Positions 1 through 6,909 of a stretch of DNA of 13,042 nucleotides are shown piece after piece (the stretch's first letter is position 1; each line of letters starts with the position of its first letter). The stretch is from positions 1 through 13,042 of the forward strand of contig JAFWYA010000012.1 in assembly GCA_017517815.1 (NCBI GenBank), written 5' to 3'. The notes under the pieces were generated by a model. The model saw nothing but the letters and a program-made list of their open reading frames with translations, was not told where the DNA came from and made no database searches. The stretch comes from Clostridia bacterium. GTDB lineage: Bacteria; Bacillota_A; Clostridia; Christensenellales; Aristaeellaceae. The position numbers and the translations under genes were made by a program.

Positions 1-84
1 GACTGCGGCTATCCCATCCGCATCGTGTCCGAATCCACCGGCGAAGGCACGCTGTGCATTCAGATCTTCCGTGTGATGGAATGA
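1..84 (+). CDS. 3' end of an unidentified protein gene (partial)
   Basis: Frame 1 is open from the window edge to a TGA at 82-84 and encodes 27 residues ending IFRVME. The strong terminator directly after the stop codon supports a real gene end. I cannot assign a family from such a short tail, and no catalytic motif is visible. It converges on rarA, which reads toward it from the other strand. Confidence 0.6.
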   Translation, partial: DCGYPIRIVSESTGEGTLCIQIFRVME

Positions 85-109
85 AAAAAGCCCCGAAAGG
101 GGCTTTTTT
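84..109. terminator. two-way intrinsic terminator
   Basis: Six A, then a GCCCC stem, a GAAA loop, a GGGGC stem and six T. The structure is symmetric, so it can stop the partial gene on the plus strand (its stop codon overlaps the A run) and also rarA coming from the minus strand, whose stop is about 80 bases away. Confidence 0.9.
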
Positions 110-191
110 GTTGCGGAAAAGCAAAGTATGGATCGTGAGACGGACTTGGCTTTTCTGTGCCTTGGTCGATGCGCCATCGGCGCATGCCGGT

Positions 192-1511
192 TTATTTGCT
201 GTTTTTCCACTGCAGGATCTCCTCCAGCCGCTCTTTGATGCGGCCTTCACGCCCCTGCTCGGTGGGATGATAATACCTGCGGCCCTGCAGTGAATCCGGC
301 AGGCACTGCATTTTGCTCAGCTTTTCCTGCGTGTCGTGGGCGTAAATGTAGCCCTTGCCATAGTCCAGCTGCTGCATCAGCCGCGTGGGTGCGTTGCGAA
401 TCTGCAGCGGTACCGGCTCGGCAGGTTTGTCGTGGATGTCCTTCTTGGCCGCAGTGCAGGCAGTGTACAGCGCGTTGGATTTGGGAGCCATCGACAGATA
501 GGTGACGGCGTGGGTCAGGTGCACGTCGCATTCCGGCATGCCCAGAAAGTGACAGGCCTGATAGACGGCTATGGCCATGGGCAGCGCGTTTGGGTCAGCC
601 AGTCCTACGTCCTCGGATGCAAAGCGCACCAGCCTGCGGGCGATGTAGAGGGGATCTTCGCCGCCGTCGAGCATGCGCAGCATCCAGTAGATGGCGGCGT
701 CTGGATCGGAATTACGCATGGATTTGTGCAGCGCGGAGATCAGGTTGTAGTGCTCCTCGCCCTGCTTGTCATACAGGAGCGAACGGCGGTTCATGCATTC
801 AGCCAGTACCTCGCCGTCAATGTGCAGTGCGCCGTCGTCATCCATGCGTCCGTTGCATGCGGCCATTTCAAGTGTGTTGAGCGCTGTGCGGGCATCGCCG
901 TTGGAAAAGCGGGCGATGGCGCGCAGATCATCGTCGGATACCTGCACGTTCATATCCATGAGACCCTTCGGGCTTTCGACGGCATGGCGCAGCAGGCGGG
1001 CCAGATCGTTTTCATCCAGCGCCTTGAGAATGAATACCTTGCAGCGTGACAGGAGCGCGCTGTTGATTTCAAACGACGGGTTTTCGGTGGTCGCGCCGAC
1101 CAGAATGATGCTGCCGCGCTCCACATAGGGTAAAAAGGCGTCCTGCTGGGCTTTGTTGAAGCGGTGGATCTCGTCGGCAAACAGCAGGGTACGCACGCCC
1201 ATGCGGCGGTTGTCTTCCGCACGGGCCATGACCTCCTTGACTTCCTTGATGCCGCTGGTCACGGCGCTGAACTCTACAAAGGCGGCCTGTGTCTTTTTGG
1301 CGATGATGCGCGCAAGGGTGGTTTTGCCCACTCCGGGAGGCCCCCAGAAGATCATGGAGGAGATCTGGTCGCGCTCGATGAGCTGGCGCAGAATCTTGCC
1401 CGGGCCGATCAGATGCTGCTGGCCCACATATTCATCCAGCGTTTCAGGCCTGAGGCGGCTGGCCAGCGGCGCAGTCTGCGGACGGCTGTCAAAAAGGTTC
1501 ATCTGTTCCAT
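192..1511 (-). CDS. rarA: Replication-associated recombination protein A (RarA/MgsA AAA+ ATPase)
   Basis: A 439-residue AAA+ ATPase of the RarA/MgsA/WRNIP1 family, a clamp-loader relative that acts at stalled replication forks. Walker A GPPGVGKT is at residues 57-64, Walker B LLFADE at 109-114, a sensor-1-type TTEN at 141-144, and SALLSRC at 151-157 holds the likely arginine finger. The C-terminal half matches the family's tetramerisation region in character, for example the MLDGGEDPLYIARR stretch. Length is normal for the family. The start at 1511 (MEQMNLFD) was chosen because AAAGGAG lies 9 bases upstream and the family's N-terminus begins here. The open frame runs on upstream to 1997, but that part overlaps the divergent patatin gene and is not credible. 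The gene stands alone with its own promoter. The family assignment is secure; the exact fork substrate is not deducible. Confidence 0.96.
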   Translation of the reverse strand: MEQMNLFDSRPQTAPLASRLRPETLDEYVGQQHLIGPGKILRQLIERDQISSMIFWGPPGVGKTTLARIIAKKTQAAFVEFSAVTSGIKEVKEVMARAEDNRRMGVRTLLFADEIHRFNKAQQDAFLPYVERGSIILVGATTENPSFEINSALLSRCKVFILKALDENDLARLLRHAVESPKGLMDMNVQVSDDDLRAIARFSNGDARTALNTLEMAACNGRMDDDGALHIDGEVLAECMNRRSLLYDKQGEEHYNLISALHKSMRNSDPDAAIYWMLRMLDGGEDPLYIARRLVRFASEDVGLADPNALPMAIAVYQACHFLGMPECDVHLTHAVTYLSMAPKSNALYTACTAAKKDIHDKPAEPVPLQIRNAPTRLMQQLDYGKGYIYAHDTQEKLSKMQCLPDSLQGRRYYHPTEQGREGRIKERLEEILQWKNSK

Positions 1512-1538
1512 GCTCTCAGGCTCCTTTCGCTGTGTAAA

Positions 1539-1567
1539 AGAATAGCACATCCAGCGTTGGAAAACAA
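1539..1567 (-). promoter_or_regulatory. rarA promoter, extended -10
   Basis: On the minus strand a TTGTTT -35 (1562-1567), a 17-base spacer and TATTCT (1539-1544) preceded by TGC form a plausible extended -10 promoter about 30 bases upstream of the rarA start. It overlaps the divergent patatin promoter. Confidence 0.55.
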
Positions 1568-1586
1568 CTGTTCGCTGTGGTATACT
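1557..1586 (+). promoter_or_regulatory. promoter of the patatin-GNAT gene
   Basis: TTGGAA (1557-1562), an 18-base spacer and TATACT (1581-1586), 27 bases before the start codon. The -35 region overlaps that of the rarA promoter on the other strand, so the two polymerases would compete. Confidence 0.6.
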
Positions 1587-1613
1587 GCTGGTTGCAAAGG
1601 AGATGAAGCATGC

Positions 1614-2915
1614 ATGCGCACAGGTCTTGTGCTGGAGGGCGGCGCGATGCGCGGCCTGTTTTCGGCAGGTGTGATGGACGTGATGATGGAAAACGGCATC
1701 CGCTTTGACGGTGTGATGGGCGTATCGGCCGGGGCGGCGTTCGGGTGCAACATCAAGTCGCATCAGCCCGGGCGAGTCATCCGCTACAACATGCGGTTTT
1801 GCAAAGACAAACGCTACTGCAGCCTGTGGTCGCTGCTTCGGACGGGCGATCTGTTCGGCGCGGATTACTGCTACCGCGTGGTGCCGCGTCAGCTGGATGT
1901 GTTTGATGTGGATACGTTCCAGCGTGATCCCGGCGAGTTTTGGGTGGTGTGCACCGATGTAGAAACGGGCGAAGCCATTTATCAGCGGCTGGATCAAGCA
2001 GATGACCGGGATATGGAGTATATTCGCGCATCAGCGTCGATGCCGCTGGTGTCGCGTGTGGTGGAAATGGACGGGCGCAAAATGCTTGATGGCGGCATTG
2101 CCGATTCCATCCCACTGAAGGCATTTGAACAGCGCGGCTATCAGCGCAATGTGGTCATCCTTACCCAGCCGGAGGACTTTGTGAAGCAGCCGTCCAAAGG
2201 GATGGGGATGATGCGGCTTGCGCTGCGCAAGTACCCCAAAGTGCTGGAAAAGCTGGCGGATCGCCATATCCGCTACAATCAGGACGTAGCCTATGTGCGC
2301 AGCCGTGAACGTGACGGCGCGGCGCTGGTCATTTGCCCGGATGAAAAGCTGGACATTGGCCGTGTGGAACATGATCCGGAAAAGATGTGTGCTGTGTATG
2401 AACTGGGCCGGAAGGCCGGAGAAAGACGGCTGAAAGACGTGCGGGCGTTTATAAACGTACAGACTGAGACGGTAAAGATTTGCAAGGTTGACAAAGGCAG
2501 CGAACGGGCCGCACAGCTGGAGGCATTCGTTGCAGGCTTTTCATGGGCGGAAGTCAAAGAGCATGTTTTGAAACTGGTGCAGAACTGGCAGTTTGAGGAC
2601 TGGGAAACCCCGTTTGCAGCCATCGCCGATGGAAAGATCGTGGGCATGGCCACCTTCATGAAGACGGATTATTATCCGCTGCCTGAGATCTTCCCATGGG
2701 TGTCGACGCTGTTTGTGAGCGAAGCATACCGCGGCAGCCGCATCAGCCAAAAGCTGATCGACAGCGCTAACGCCTATGCCAGAACCATTGGCTTTGACCG
2801 GACTTATATTCCCACAGATCATATCGGCCTGTATGAAAAATACGGCTATCACTATGTGAAGGATATCGTCAATTACGGCGGCGGTACCGACCGGCTGTAT
2901 GTGAAGGAAATGTAA
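1614..2915 (+). CDS. Patatin-like phospholipase fused to a GNAT acetyltransferase-like domain
   Basis: 433 residues, two domains. Residues 1-280 are a bacterial patatin: oxyanion-hole GGAMRG at 9-14, nucleophile elbow GVSAG with Ser38, and the dyad Asp159 in DGG (159-161). This predicts a Ser-Asp acyl hydrolase acting on phospholipids or other acyl esters, in the style of the YjjU/RssA patatins. Residues 282-433 look like a GNAT fold: a beta-rich start, a motif-A region around VSEAYRGSRISQKLI (368-382), and the typical late LYEKYGY (407-412). The acetyl-CoA pyrophosphate loop is degenerate, with Arg376 and Ser378 where the family usually has Gly. AAAGGAG (1596-1602) lies 11 bases before the chosen ATG. 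The frame is open further upstream, but no start there has a comparable site. There is no signal peptide, so the protein is cytosolic. The gene is monocistronic and ends in a terminator. Both domain calls are firm at superfamily level; the substrate is unknown. Confidence 0.88.
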   Translation: MRTGLVLEGGAMRGLFSAGVMDVMMENGIRFDGVMGVSAGAAFGCNIKSHQPGRVIRYNMRFCKDKRYCSLWSLLRTGDLFGADYCYRVVPRQLDVFDVDTFQRDPGEFWVVCTDVETGEAIYQRLDQADDRDMEYIRASASMPLVSRVVEMDGRKMLDGGIADSIPLKAFEQRGYQRNVVILTQPEDFVKQPSKGMGMMRLALRKYPKVLEKLADRHIRYNQDVAYVRSRERDGAALVICPDEKLDIGRVEHDPEKMCAVYELGRKAGERRLKDVRAFINVQTETVKICKVDKGSERAAQLEAFVAGFSWAEVKEHVLKLVQNWQFEDWETPFAAIADGKIVGMATFMKTDYYPLPEIFPWVSTLFVSEAYRGSRISQKLIDSANAYARTIGFDRTYIPTDHIGLYEKYGYHYVKDIVNYGGGTDRLYVKEM

Positions 2916-2943
2916 AAGAGGCTCCCTTTGCAGGGAGCTTCTT
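2916..2943. terminator. two-way terminator between convergent genes
   Basis: A GCTCCCT stem (2921-2927), TTGC loop and AGGGAGC stem (2932-2938), flanked by an A-rich left side and a T-rich right side. It serves the patatin gene (stop at 2915) and the oxidoreductase operon arriving from the other strand (stop at 2945). Confidence 0.85.
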
Positions 2944-2944
2944 T

Positions 2945-3787
2945 TTATGCGTTGATCCATTCAAAAGGCTTGTCCAGCGCCTTGATGGCGATCTCGCGGG
3001 CGGTGATCACGCTCAGCGTGTTTTCGTGCGGTACGGGGATTTTGCCGGTTTCGAAGAACACGGCCAGATCCCTGGTGAAATATGTCCAGAAATCCCACCC
3101 GGCCTGCACGGAAAGGAAGCTCCTGTCAGCACAGGCGATGTTCATGGCAAAGCAGCCGCCGGGTTCGAAGGTGGCGATCTTGGCGCGGCGTCCGCCTTCA
3201 AACTCAATGACGACCGTAGGGTATTCCTTCGAACCGACCGACATGGCACGCACGGGCATAGCGCCTTTGAACATGGCCACGATGGGCTCCAGCTGATGAA
3301 TGCTGTAAATGGGAAACAGGCCCGGGCCGCAGCTGTCGATCACCATGGGCTGCTGCTCATAGGCGGGCTGATACTCCTTTGCAAAGAACAGGGCGGACGT
3401 GGAATAGCACGGCGTATTGCCTGCCTCAGCCATGGCGAAGATGCGCAGGGCGCTTTCGCGGGTTTCGGCAAAGGTCTTGTCGATATAGGTGCGCTTGCCG
3501 GACTTTAGCGGCAGCGCACACAGTTCCTCGTGCATCTCCGGGTTGTCGGGGGAAAGCACAATCAGCACGTCGGATTTTTCAATGACCTCTTCCATGGTGT
3601 CAAGCACGGGCACGCCGTATTTGGCTTCCCATTCTTTGGATGTCAATCCGCCGGGATGGGGAGAGTCAATCTTTGCCCAGGCAAAGGCGGCTTCCAGCTG
3701 CGGGGCCCAGTCGCGGAAAAACTGTGGGTAGTTGTTGGCATGCCACTCGTCCAGATAGTAATCGATGAGACCGACTTTGATAGCCAT
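2945..3787 (-). CDS. Short divergent Gfo/Idh/MocA-family oxidoreductase
   Basis: 280 residues, shorter than typical family members (about 330-390). The layout is that of a Gfo/Idh/MocA protein: a Rossmann-like N-terminus (KVGLIDYYLDEWHA), a VLIVLSPD strand, YIDKTF at 101-106 in place of the usual EKP, then a beta-rich C-terminal half with His164 in the IHQLEP stretch, near where the family carries its catalytic histidine. The canonical GxGxxG/A dinucleotide loop is not visible in the first strand-turn, so NAD(P) binding is doubtful. The protein may be a non-catalytic partner or use an altered cofactor site. AAGGAG lies 7 bases before the ATG. It starts 12 bases after the end of the upstream dehydrogenase gene and is almost certainly co-transcribed with it. 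The family call is good; the enzyme role is open. Confidence 0.8.
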   Translation of the reverse strand: MAIKVGLIDYYLDEWHANNYPQFFRDWAPQLEAAFAWAKIDSPHPGGLTSKEWEAKYGVPVLDTMEEVIEKSDVLIVLSPDNPEMHEELCALPLKSGKRTYIDKTFAETRESALRIFAMAEAGNTPCYSTSALFFAKEYQPAYEQQPMVIDSCGPGLFPIYSIHQLEPIVAMFKGAMPVRAMSVGSKEYPTVVIEFEGGRRAKIATFEPGGCFAMNIACADRSFLSVQAGWDFWTYFTRDLAVFFETGKIPVPHENTLSVITAREIAIKALDKPFEWINA

Positions 3788-3799
3788 AGTGCTTCTCCT

Positions 3800-4852
3800 T
3801 TACAGTTCAACTTCGCGGTGCTGCCTGGCAGATTCGTAGATACCCTCCATGATGCGGGCAGTTTTGATGGTTACGTCGATGTGCGAGGCCAGCTTTTCGC
3901 CGGTCTGAATGCTGCGCACAAAGCCGTCAATTTCGTTCTGGAACATGCCGGTGGAGGGGAACTGGTACTGGGTTTTGGTGAGCATGCCGTCCTGCACGCC
4001 GTATTTGATAAAGTCCGCGCCGTATTGCAGGCGGATGCCGCCCTTGTCGCCCATGAAGTCAATATACATTTCATTTTCGCCAATGTTCTGCGCCCATGCA
4101 CCCTGGAAGGTGATGACCGGGCCGTCGGTGCGGATGACGCCGGTGATGGAGTCCTCCACGTCGTACACGCCGTCATATTTTGGCGGGCCGGCCCACATGC
4201 TGACGTAAGTGTAGTCCTGCATGCTTTTGCCAAGGCGGCAGAAGCTTTCGCTGGACACGGTCTTTACCGTCGGGTCGCCCGTGCAGTACATGACGATGTC
4301 AAGGAAGTGTACGCCCCAGTCGATGAGTACGCCGCCGCCGGAAACATCGCTGTTGGTGAAATCACCGCCCAGGCCCGGGATGGAACGCTGAGAACGGAAA
4401 CTGACGTACACATGGAACACGTCGCCCAGCTCGCCGTTTTGGATGAGGGAGCGGATCTTGTTGACGGCGTCGTTGAAGCGGTTGACCACGCCGATGTTGA
4501 GAATCTTTCCGGTCTCACGAGCGGTTTTCTGCATGGCCTCTGCCTCAGCATAGGTGCGTGCGGCAGGCTTTTCGCACAGCACATGCTTGCCGGCCTTCAG
4601 CGCCGCGATGGTGATGATGCTGTGCATTTTATTGGGCGTGCAGACGGACACGGCGTCCACAGCCGGGTCGTCCAGAATGACCTGATAATCAGTCACGGCC
4701 TTGCCGCAGCCATAATCCTTTACGGCCTTTTCAGCACGCTCGGGAATGATATCGCAGAAATAGGCGATTTCAACGTCGCTGTTTTTAAGATATGCAGGAA
4801 TATGGGCGCTGTTGGCAATGTTGCCGCAGCCGATGACGCCTACTTTGATCAT
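3800..4852 (-). CDS. Gfo/Idh/MocA-family NAD(P)-dependent oxidoreductase
   Basis: 350 residues with the full family pattern. The dinucleotide loop GCGNIA is at 8-13, the EKP signature at 94-96 (Lys95 in the active site), and GGGVLIDWGVHFLD at 172-185 supplies the Asp178 and His182 expected in the catalytic region. Such enzymes oxidise or epimerise sugars, inositols and amino-sugar derivatives with NAD(P); the exact substrate cannot be read from sequence. The start is marked by AAGGAGG, 8 bases before the ATG. It is the first gene of a two-gene operon with the smaller Gfo/Idh/MocA homologue and follows a ROK-type regulator gene on the same strand. A sugar or polyol catabolic unit under that regulator is the simplest reading. 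Confidence 0.92.
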   Translation of the reverse strand: MIKVGVIGCGNIANSAHIPAYLKNSDVEIAYFCDIIPERAEKAVKDYGCGKAVTDYQVILDDPAVDAVSVCTPNKMHSIITIAALKAGKHVLCEKPAARTYAEAEAMQKTARETGKILNIGVVNRFNDAVNKIRSLIQNGELGDVFHVYVSFRSQRSIPGLGGDFTNSDVSGGGVLIDWGVHFLDIVMYCTGDPTVKTVSSESFCRLGKSMQDYTYVSMWAGPPKYDGVYDVEDSITGVIRTDGPVITFQGAWAQNIGENEMYIDFMGDKGGIRLQYGADFIKYGVQDGMLTKTQYQFPSTGMFQNEIDGFVRSIQTGEKLASHIDVTIKTARIMEGIYESARQHREVEL

Positions 4853-4893
4853 GAAAGAAGCCTCCTTGTTTATGCAGTTGTGCCTGTAGGTGT

Positions 4894-4922
4894 ATGATAA
4901 AACAAGCAGCCGCGTTTGTAAA
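4894..4922 (-). promoter_or_regulatory. promoter of the two-gene oxidoreductase operon
   Basis: On the minus strand TTTACA (4917-4922), a 17-base spacer and TATCAT (4894-4899), each 5 of 6 to consensus, about 40 bases before the start at 4852. The arms CTTGTTT (4865-4871) and AAACAAG (4900-4906) form an interrupted inverted repeat across the -10 and early leader, a possible operator. Confidence 0.7.
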
Positions 4923-4951
4923 CGGGTTTTTCAAATAAAAACTGACGGTAC

Positions 4952-4978
4952 AAAAAAGAGCCTGCGCTTTGCAGACTC
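4952..4978 (-). terminator. terminator of the ROK gene
   Basis: On the minus strand GAGTCTGC, a 5-base loop and GCAGGCTC (one G-T pair) are followed by six T, starting 5 bases after the ROK stop codon. It separates the ROK transcript from the oxidoreductase operon downstream. Confidence 0.85.
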
Positions 4979-4982
4979 TTGA

Positions 4983-6089
4983 TTACAATGTATCAAGATA
5001 CCGTTCAATGTGCAAAAGCGCCGCGCCTGTCGCGGCAGCTTCGGTCTGATACCGGCACAGGCAAAGATAGTCAGCGTTGTCTTCAAAGGTGTTGAGCTTC
5101 GCGGCCTCTGTGCGGATCTCCGCAAGCCATGGCTCCAGCTGGGCACCCACATAGCCGCCCAGCATCACCGTGCAGTCAAATGCCATGCGCAGGTGGTTGC
5201 ACATCACCGCCAGATGAAAGCGGTAGTCCCGCCACAGCGCCAAAGCCTGCGGCTCTTTGTGAGCCAACGCGGTAAAAAAGGCCGTCAGCTGTCCCTGATA
5301 GGGCGTGCTCAAAAGCAGCGCCGAGCCATAGGCGTCATAGCAGCCGTGCTTTCCACAGTAGCAGGCGCGGCCGTTGGGAATGAGCGGCATGTGGCCAAAT
5401 TCTCCGCTGCGGCCATGACTGCCCTCATACAGCGTACCGCCCATGAAAATGGCGCCGCCAACGCTGTTGCTCAGCGATAAATACACCAGATTGCTCTCGG
5501 GCGGCAGTAACCGCTTTTCTGCCAGTGCAGCGGCGTTGGCATCGTTGACGGCGAACACCGGGAAACGAAGCGCCTGTTTAATGCCCTGCAAAGAGAAATC
5601 GCTCAGGCGCAGCGCATGCGAATCTGCCAGCGTATGGCCGTCTGCCGACAGGATGCCCGGCAGCGAAAGGCCAGCGCCCAGCACTTTTTTGCTGGAAATA
5701 TCATGCTTTTGCAAAAATGCATCAATTGCCTCGGAAAGAGCTACGCAGTAGGCTTCATCGGTGGAAAAAGGCAGGGAGAGCCGCTCGTGCCCACGCAGCG
5801 TGCCGCGAAGATCGACGGCAACAAGGCTGAGATGATTGGCGGTGATGTCCACACCGATGGCAAAGGCATGATCGCCGTTGAGCGCAAGCGCTTCCGGCTT
5901 GCGGCCGCCGCTGGAGGCAAGCAGGCCGTCCTGCACCACGACGCCCTGTTCCATGAGAGCGCGTACAGTATTCAGCACAGTGGGCAGACTGGCGCCCAGC
6001 GAAGCCATCAGCGCCGTTTTGGTGGACTGCCCGCTGCGGTACAGCTCGTGTGCGATCAGCTGTGCAAAGCTGCGCTTTTCGCTGCCCAT
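4983..6089 (-). CDS. ROK-family transcriptional repressor (NagC/XylR type)
   Basis: 368 residues. An N-terminal winged helix-turn-helix lies at about 8-56 (TALMASLGASLPTVLNTVRA as the core), followed by the SGGRKP linker (60-65) typical of ROK repressors. The ROK domain carries GVD at 79-81, VNDANAAALAE with Asp183, the EFGH motif (230-233), and the zinc-binding CxCGxxGC with Cys243, Cys245 and Cys250. The N-terminal ATP motif is not kinase-like (DITANHLS), so this should be a sugar-sensing repressor rather than a sugar kinase. AGGAGG lies 8 bases before the ATG. The oxidoreductase operon lies directly downstream and an SGNH hydrolase is divergent; these are the likely targets. The effector sugar is unknown. 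Confidence 0.93.
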   Translation of the reverse strand: MGSEKRSFAQLIAHELYRSGQSTKTALMASLGASLPTVLNTVRALMEQGVVVQDGLLASSGGRKPEALALNGDHAFAIGVDITANHLSLVAVDLRGTLRGHERLSLPFSTDEAYCVALSEAIDAFLQKHDISSKKVLGAGLSLPGILSADGHTLADSHALRLSDFSLQGIKQALRFPVFAVNDANAAALAEKRLLPPESNLVYLSLSNSVGGAIFMGGTLYEGSHGRSGEFGHMPLIPNGRACYCGKHGCYDAYGSALLLSTPYQGQLTAFFTALAHKEPQALALWRDYRFHLAVMCNHLRMAFDCTVMLGGYVGAQLEPWLAEIRTEAAKLNTFEDNADYLCLCRYQTEAAATGAALLHIERYLDTL

Positions 6090-6120
6090 GGCGTTCCCCT
6101 CCTGTGATCAAGATATCATC

Positions 6121-6148
6121 AGTATAACAGATTTGCATGCAAAATCAA
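6121..6148 (-). promoter_or_regulatory. promoter of the ROK gene
   Basis: On the minus strand TTGATT (6143-6148), a 16-base spacer and TATACT (6121-6126), about 32 bases upstream of the ROK start. The 12-bp palindrome at 6132-6143 fills the spacer. Confidence 0.6.
6132..6143. promoter_or_regulatory. perfect palindrome TTTGCATGCAAA, candidate operator
   Basis: A 12-bp perfect palindrome between the divergent promoters, inside the spacer of the ROK promoter and 12 bases upstream of the esterase -35. A dimeric regulator bound here would block the ROK promoter directly. Autoregulation by the ROK protein is the obvious but unproven reading. Confidence 0.5.
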
Positions 6149-6154
6149 AATGCG

Positions 6155-6183
6155 TTGACAAACCCCAACGCTGGATTTATGAT
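6155..6183 (+). promoter_or_regulatory. strong promoter of the SGNH esterase gene
   Basis: Consensus TTGACA (6155-6160), a 17-base spacer and TATGAT (6178-6183), about 36 bases before the start codon. Confidence 0.85.
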
Positions 6184-6219
6184 GAAAACACCATCCGTAA
6201 CGAAAGGTGAGATCCATCC

Positions 6220-6873
6220 ATGCGTCGCATTCTCTGCTTTGGCGATTCCAATACCTGGGGTTATGTTGCCGGTACCGGCGAGCGTTATGCGCACGACGTG
6301 CGCTGGACAGGCGTTGTGCAGCGTGAGCTGGGTGGCGACTATGCTGTGATTGAGGAAGGTCTCAACGGCCGAACCTCCGTATATGATCACCCGCGTGCCC
6401 TTGCGCGCAAGGGGATTGACTATCTGCTGCCGTGCCTGCTGTCTCAAAAGCCGCTGGACCTGGTGGTGCTGATGCTGGGTACCAATGACCTGCAGTGGAC
6501 GGACGCCTATGGCGCAGCAGGAGGCGTCCGCTTCATGGTGGATCGCATTAAGCATTACAGTTATCTGGAGGAAAGTTCCTGGATTTTTGCAGAAGGAAAG
6601 GGCCAGGCGCGCATCCTGCTGGTCGCGCCCATCCGTGTGCATCCCTGCGTCAATGAGCGCGACCCTATCAAACGCCGTCACAACTATGTGGAAGAAGCCA
6701 AGCTGTTTTCTGAGCTGTATGAACAGATTGCCCGCGAAACGGGCTGCTACTTCCTGGATGCGGCGCAGTATGCCGAGCCCAGTGAGGCTGACGGGCTGCA
6801 CATGACGCTGGAAAGCCACGAAAAATTCGGCGTGGCGGTTGCGGAGAAAATCAAGGAAATTTTTGCTGAATAA
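6220..6873 (+). CDS. SGNH/GDSL-family esterase or acyltransferase
   Basis: 217 residues with all four SGNH blocks: GDSN at 8-11 with nucleophile Ser10, LNGRTS at 48-53 (oxyanion Gly50), GTND at 87-90 with Asn89, and DGLH at 191-194 with Asp191 and His194. The opening ILCFGDSNTWGY and the RWTGVVQ stretch resemble the arylesterase/acyltransferase group that includes Mycobacterium smegmatis MsAcT, so small ester hydrolysis or deacetylation of a carbohydrate is likely. There is no signal peptide, which points to the cytosol. AAAGGTGA (6203-6210) sits 9 bases before the ATG. It is divergent from the ROK repressor gene and may serve the same sugar pathway, for example by removing acetyl groups. The family is certain; the substrate is not known. 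Confidence 0.93.
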   Translation: MRRILCFGDSNTWGYVAGTGERYAHDVRWTGVVQRELGGDYAVIEEGLNGRTSVYDHPRALARKGIDYLLPCLLSQKPLDLVVLMLGTNDLQWTDAYGAAGGVRFMVDRIKHYSYLEESSWIFAEGKGQARILLVAPIRVHPCVNERDPIKRRHNYVEEAKLFSELYEQIARETGCYFLDAAQYAEPSEADGLHMTLESHEKFGVAVAEKIKEIFAE

Positions 6874-6874
6874 C

Positions 6875-6909
6875 CAAAAGAGACAGGGCTTTTGCGCCCT
6901 GTCTTTTCT
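6875..6909. terminator. two-way terminator between convergent genes
   Basis: AGACAGGGC (6881-6889), a 6-base loop and GCCCTGTCT (6896-6904), with A-rich left and T-rich right flanks. It stops the esterase gene and the toroid-protein gene that ends at 6909. Confidence 0.9.

Noticed and set aside
169..185. ATGCGCC-ATC-GGCGCAT hairpin after rarA as its terminator
   Set aside because: No T run follows on the minus strand. The symmetric terminator at 84-109 is far better.
1512..1997. N-terminal extension of the rarA frame to a 601-residue protein
   Set aside because: It is antisense to the patatin domain, has no family similarity that I can see, and the proper start has its own ribosome binding site and promoter.
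3530..4897. 455-codon plus-strand ORF
   Set aside because: It lies antisense to the two oxidoreductase genes, whose motifs, ribosome binding sites and promoter are clear. It is a GC-rich shadow frame.
1549..6176. A 12-mer ATCCAGCGTTGG at 1549-1560 recurring inverted at 6165-6176, both in promoter regions
   Set aside because: Several shared 12-mers are expected by chance in a window of this size, and the flanks do not match.
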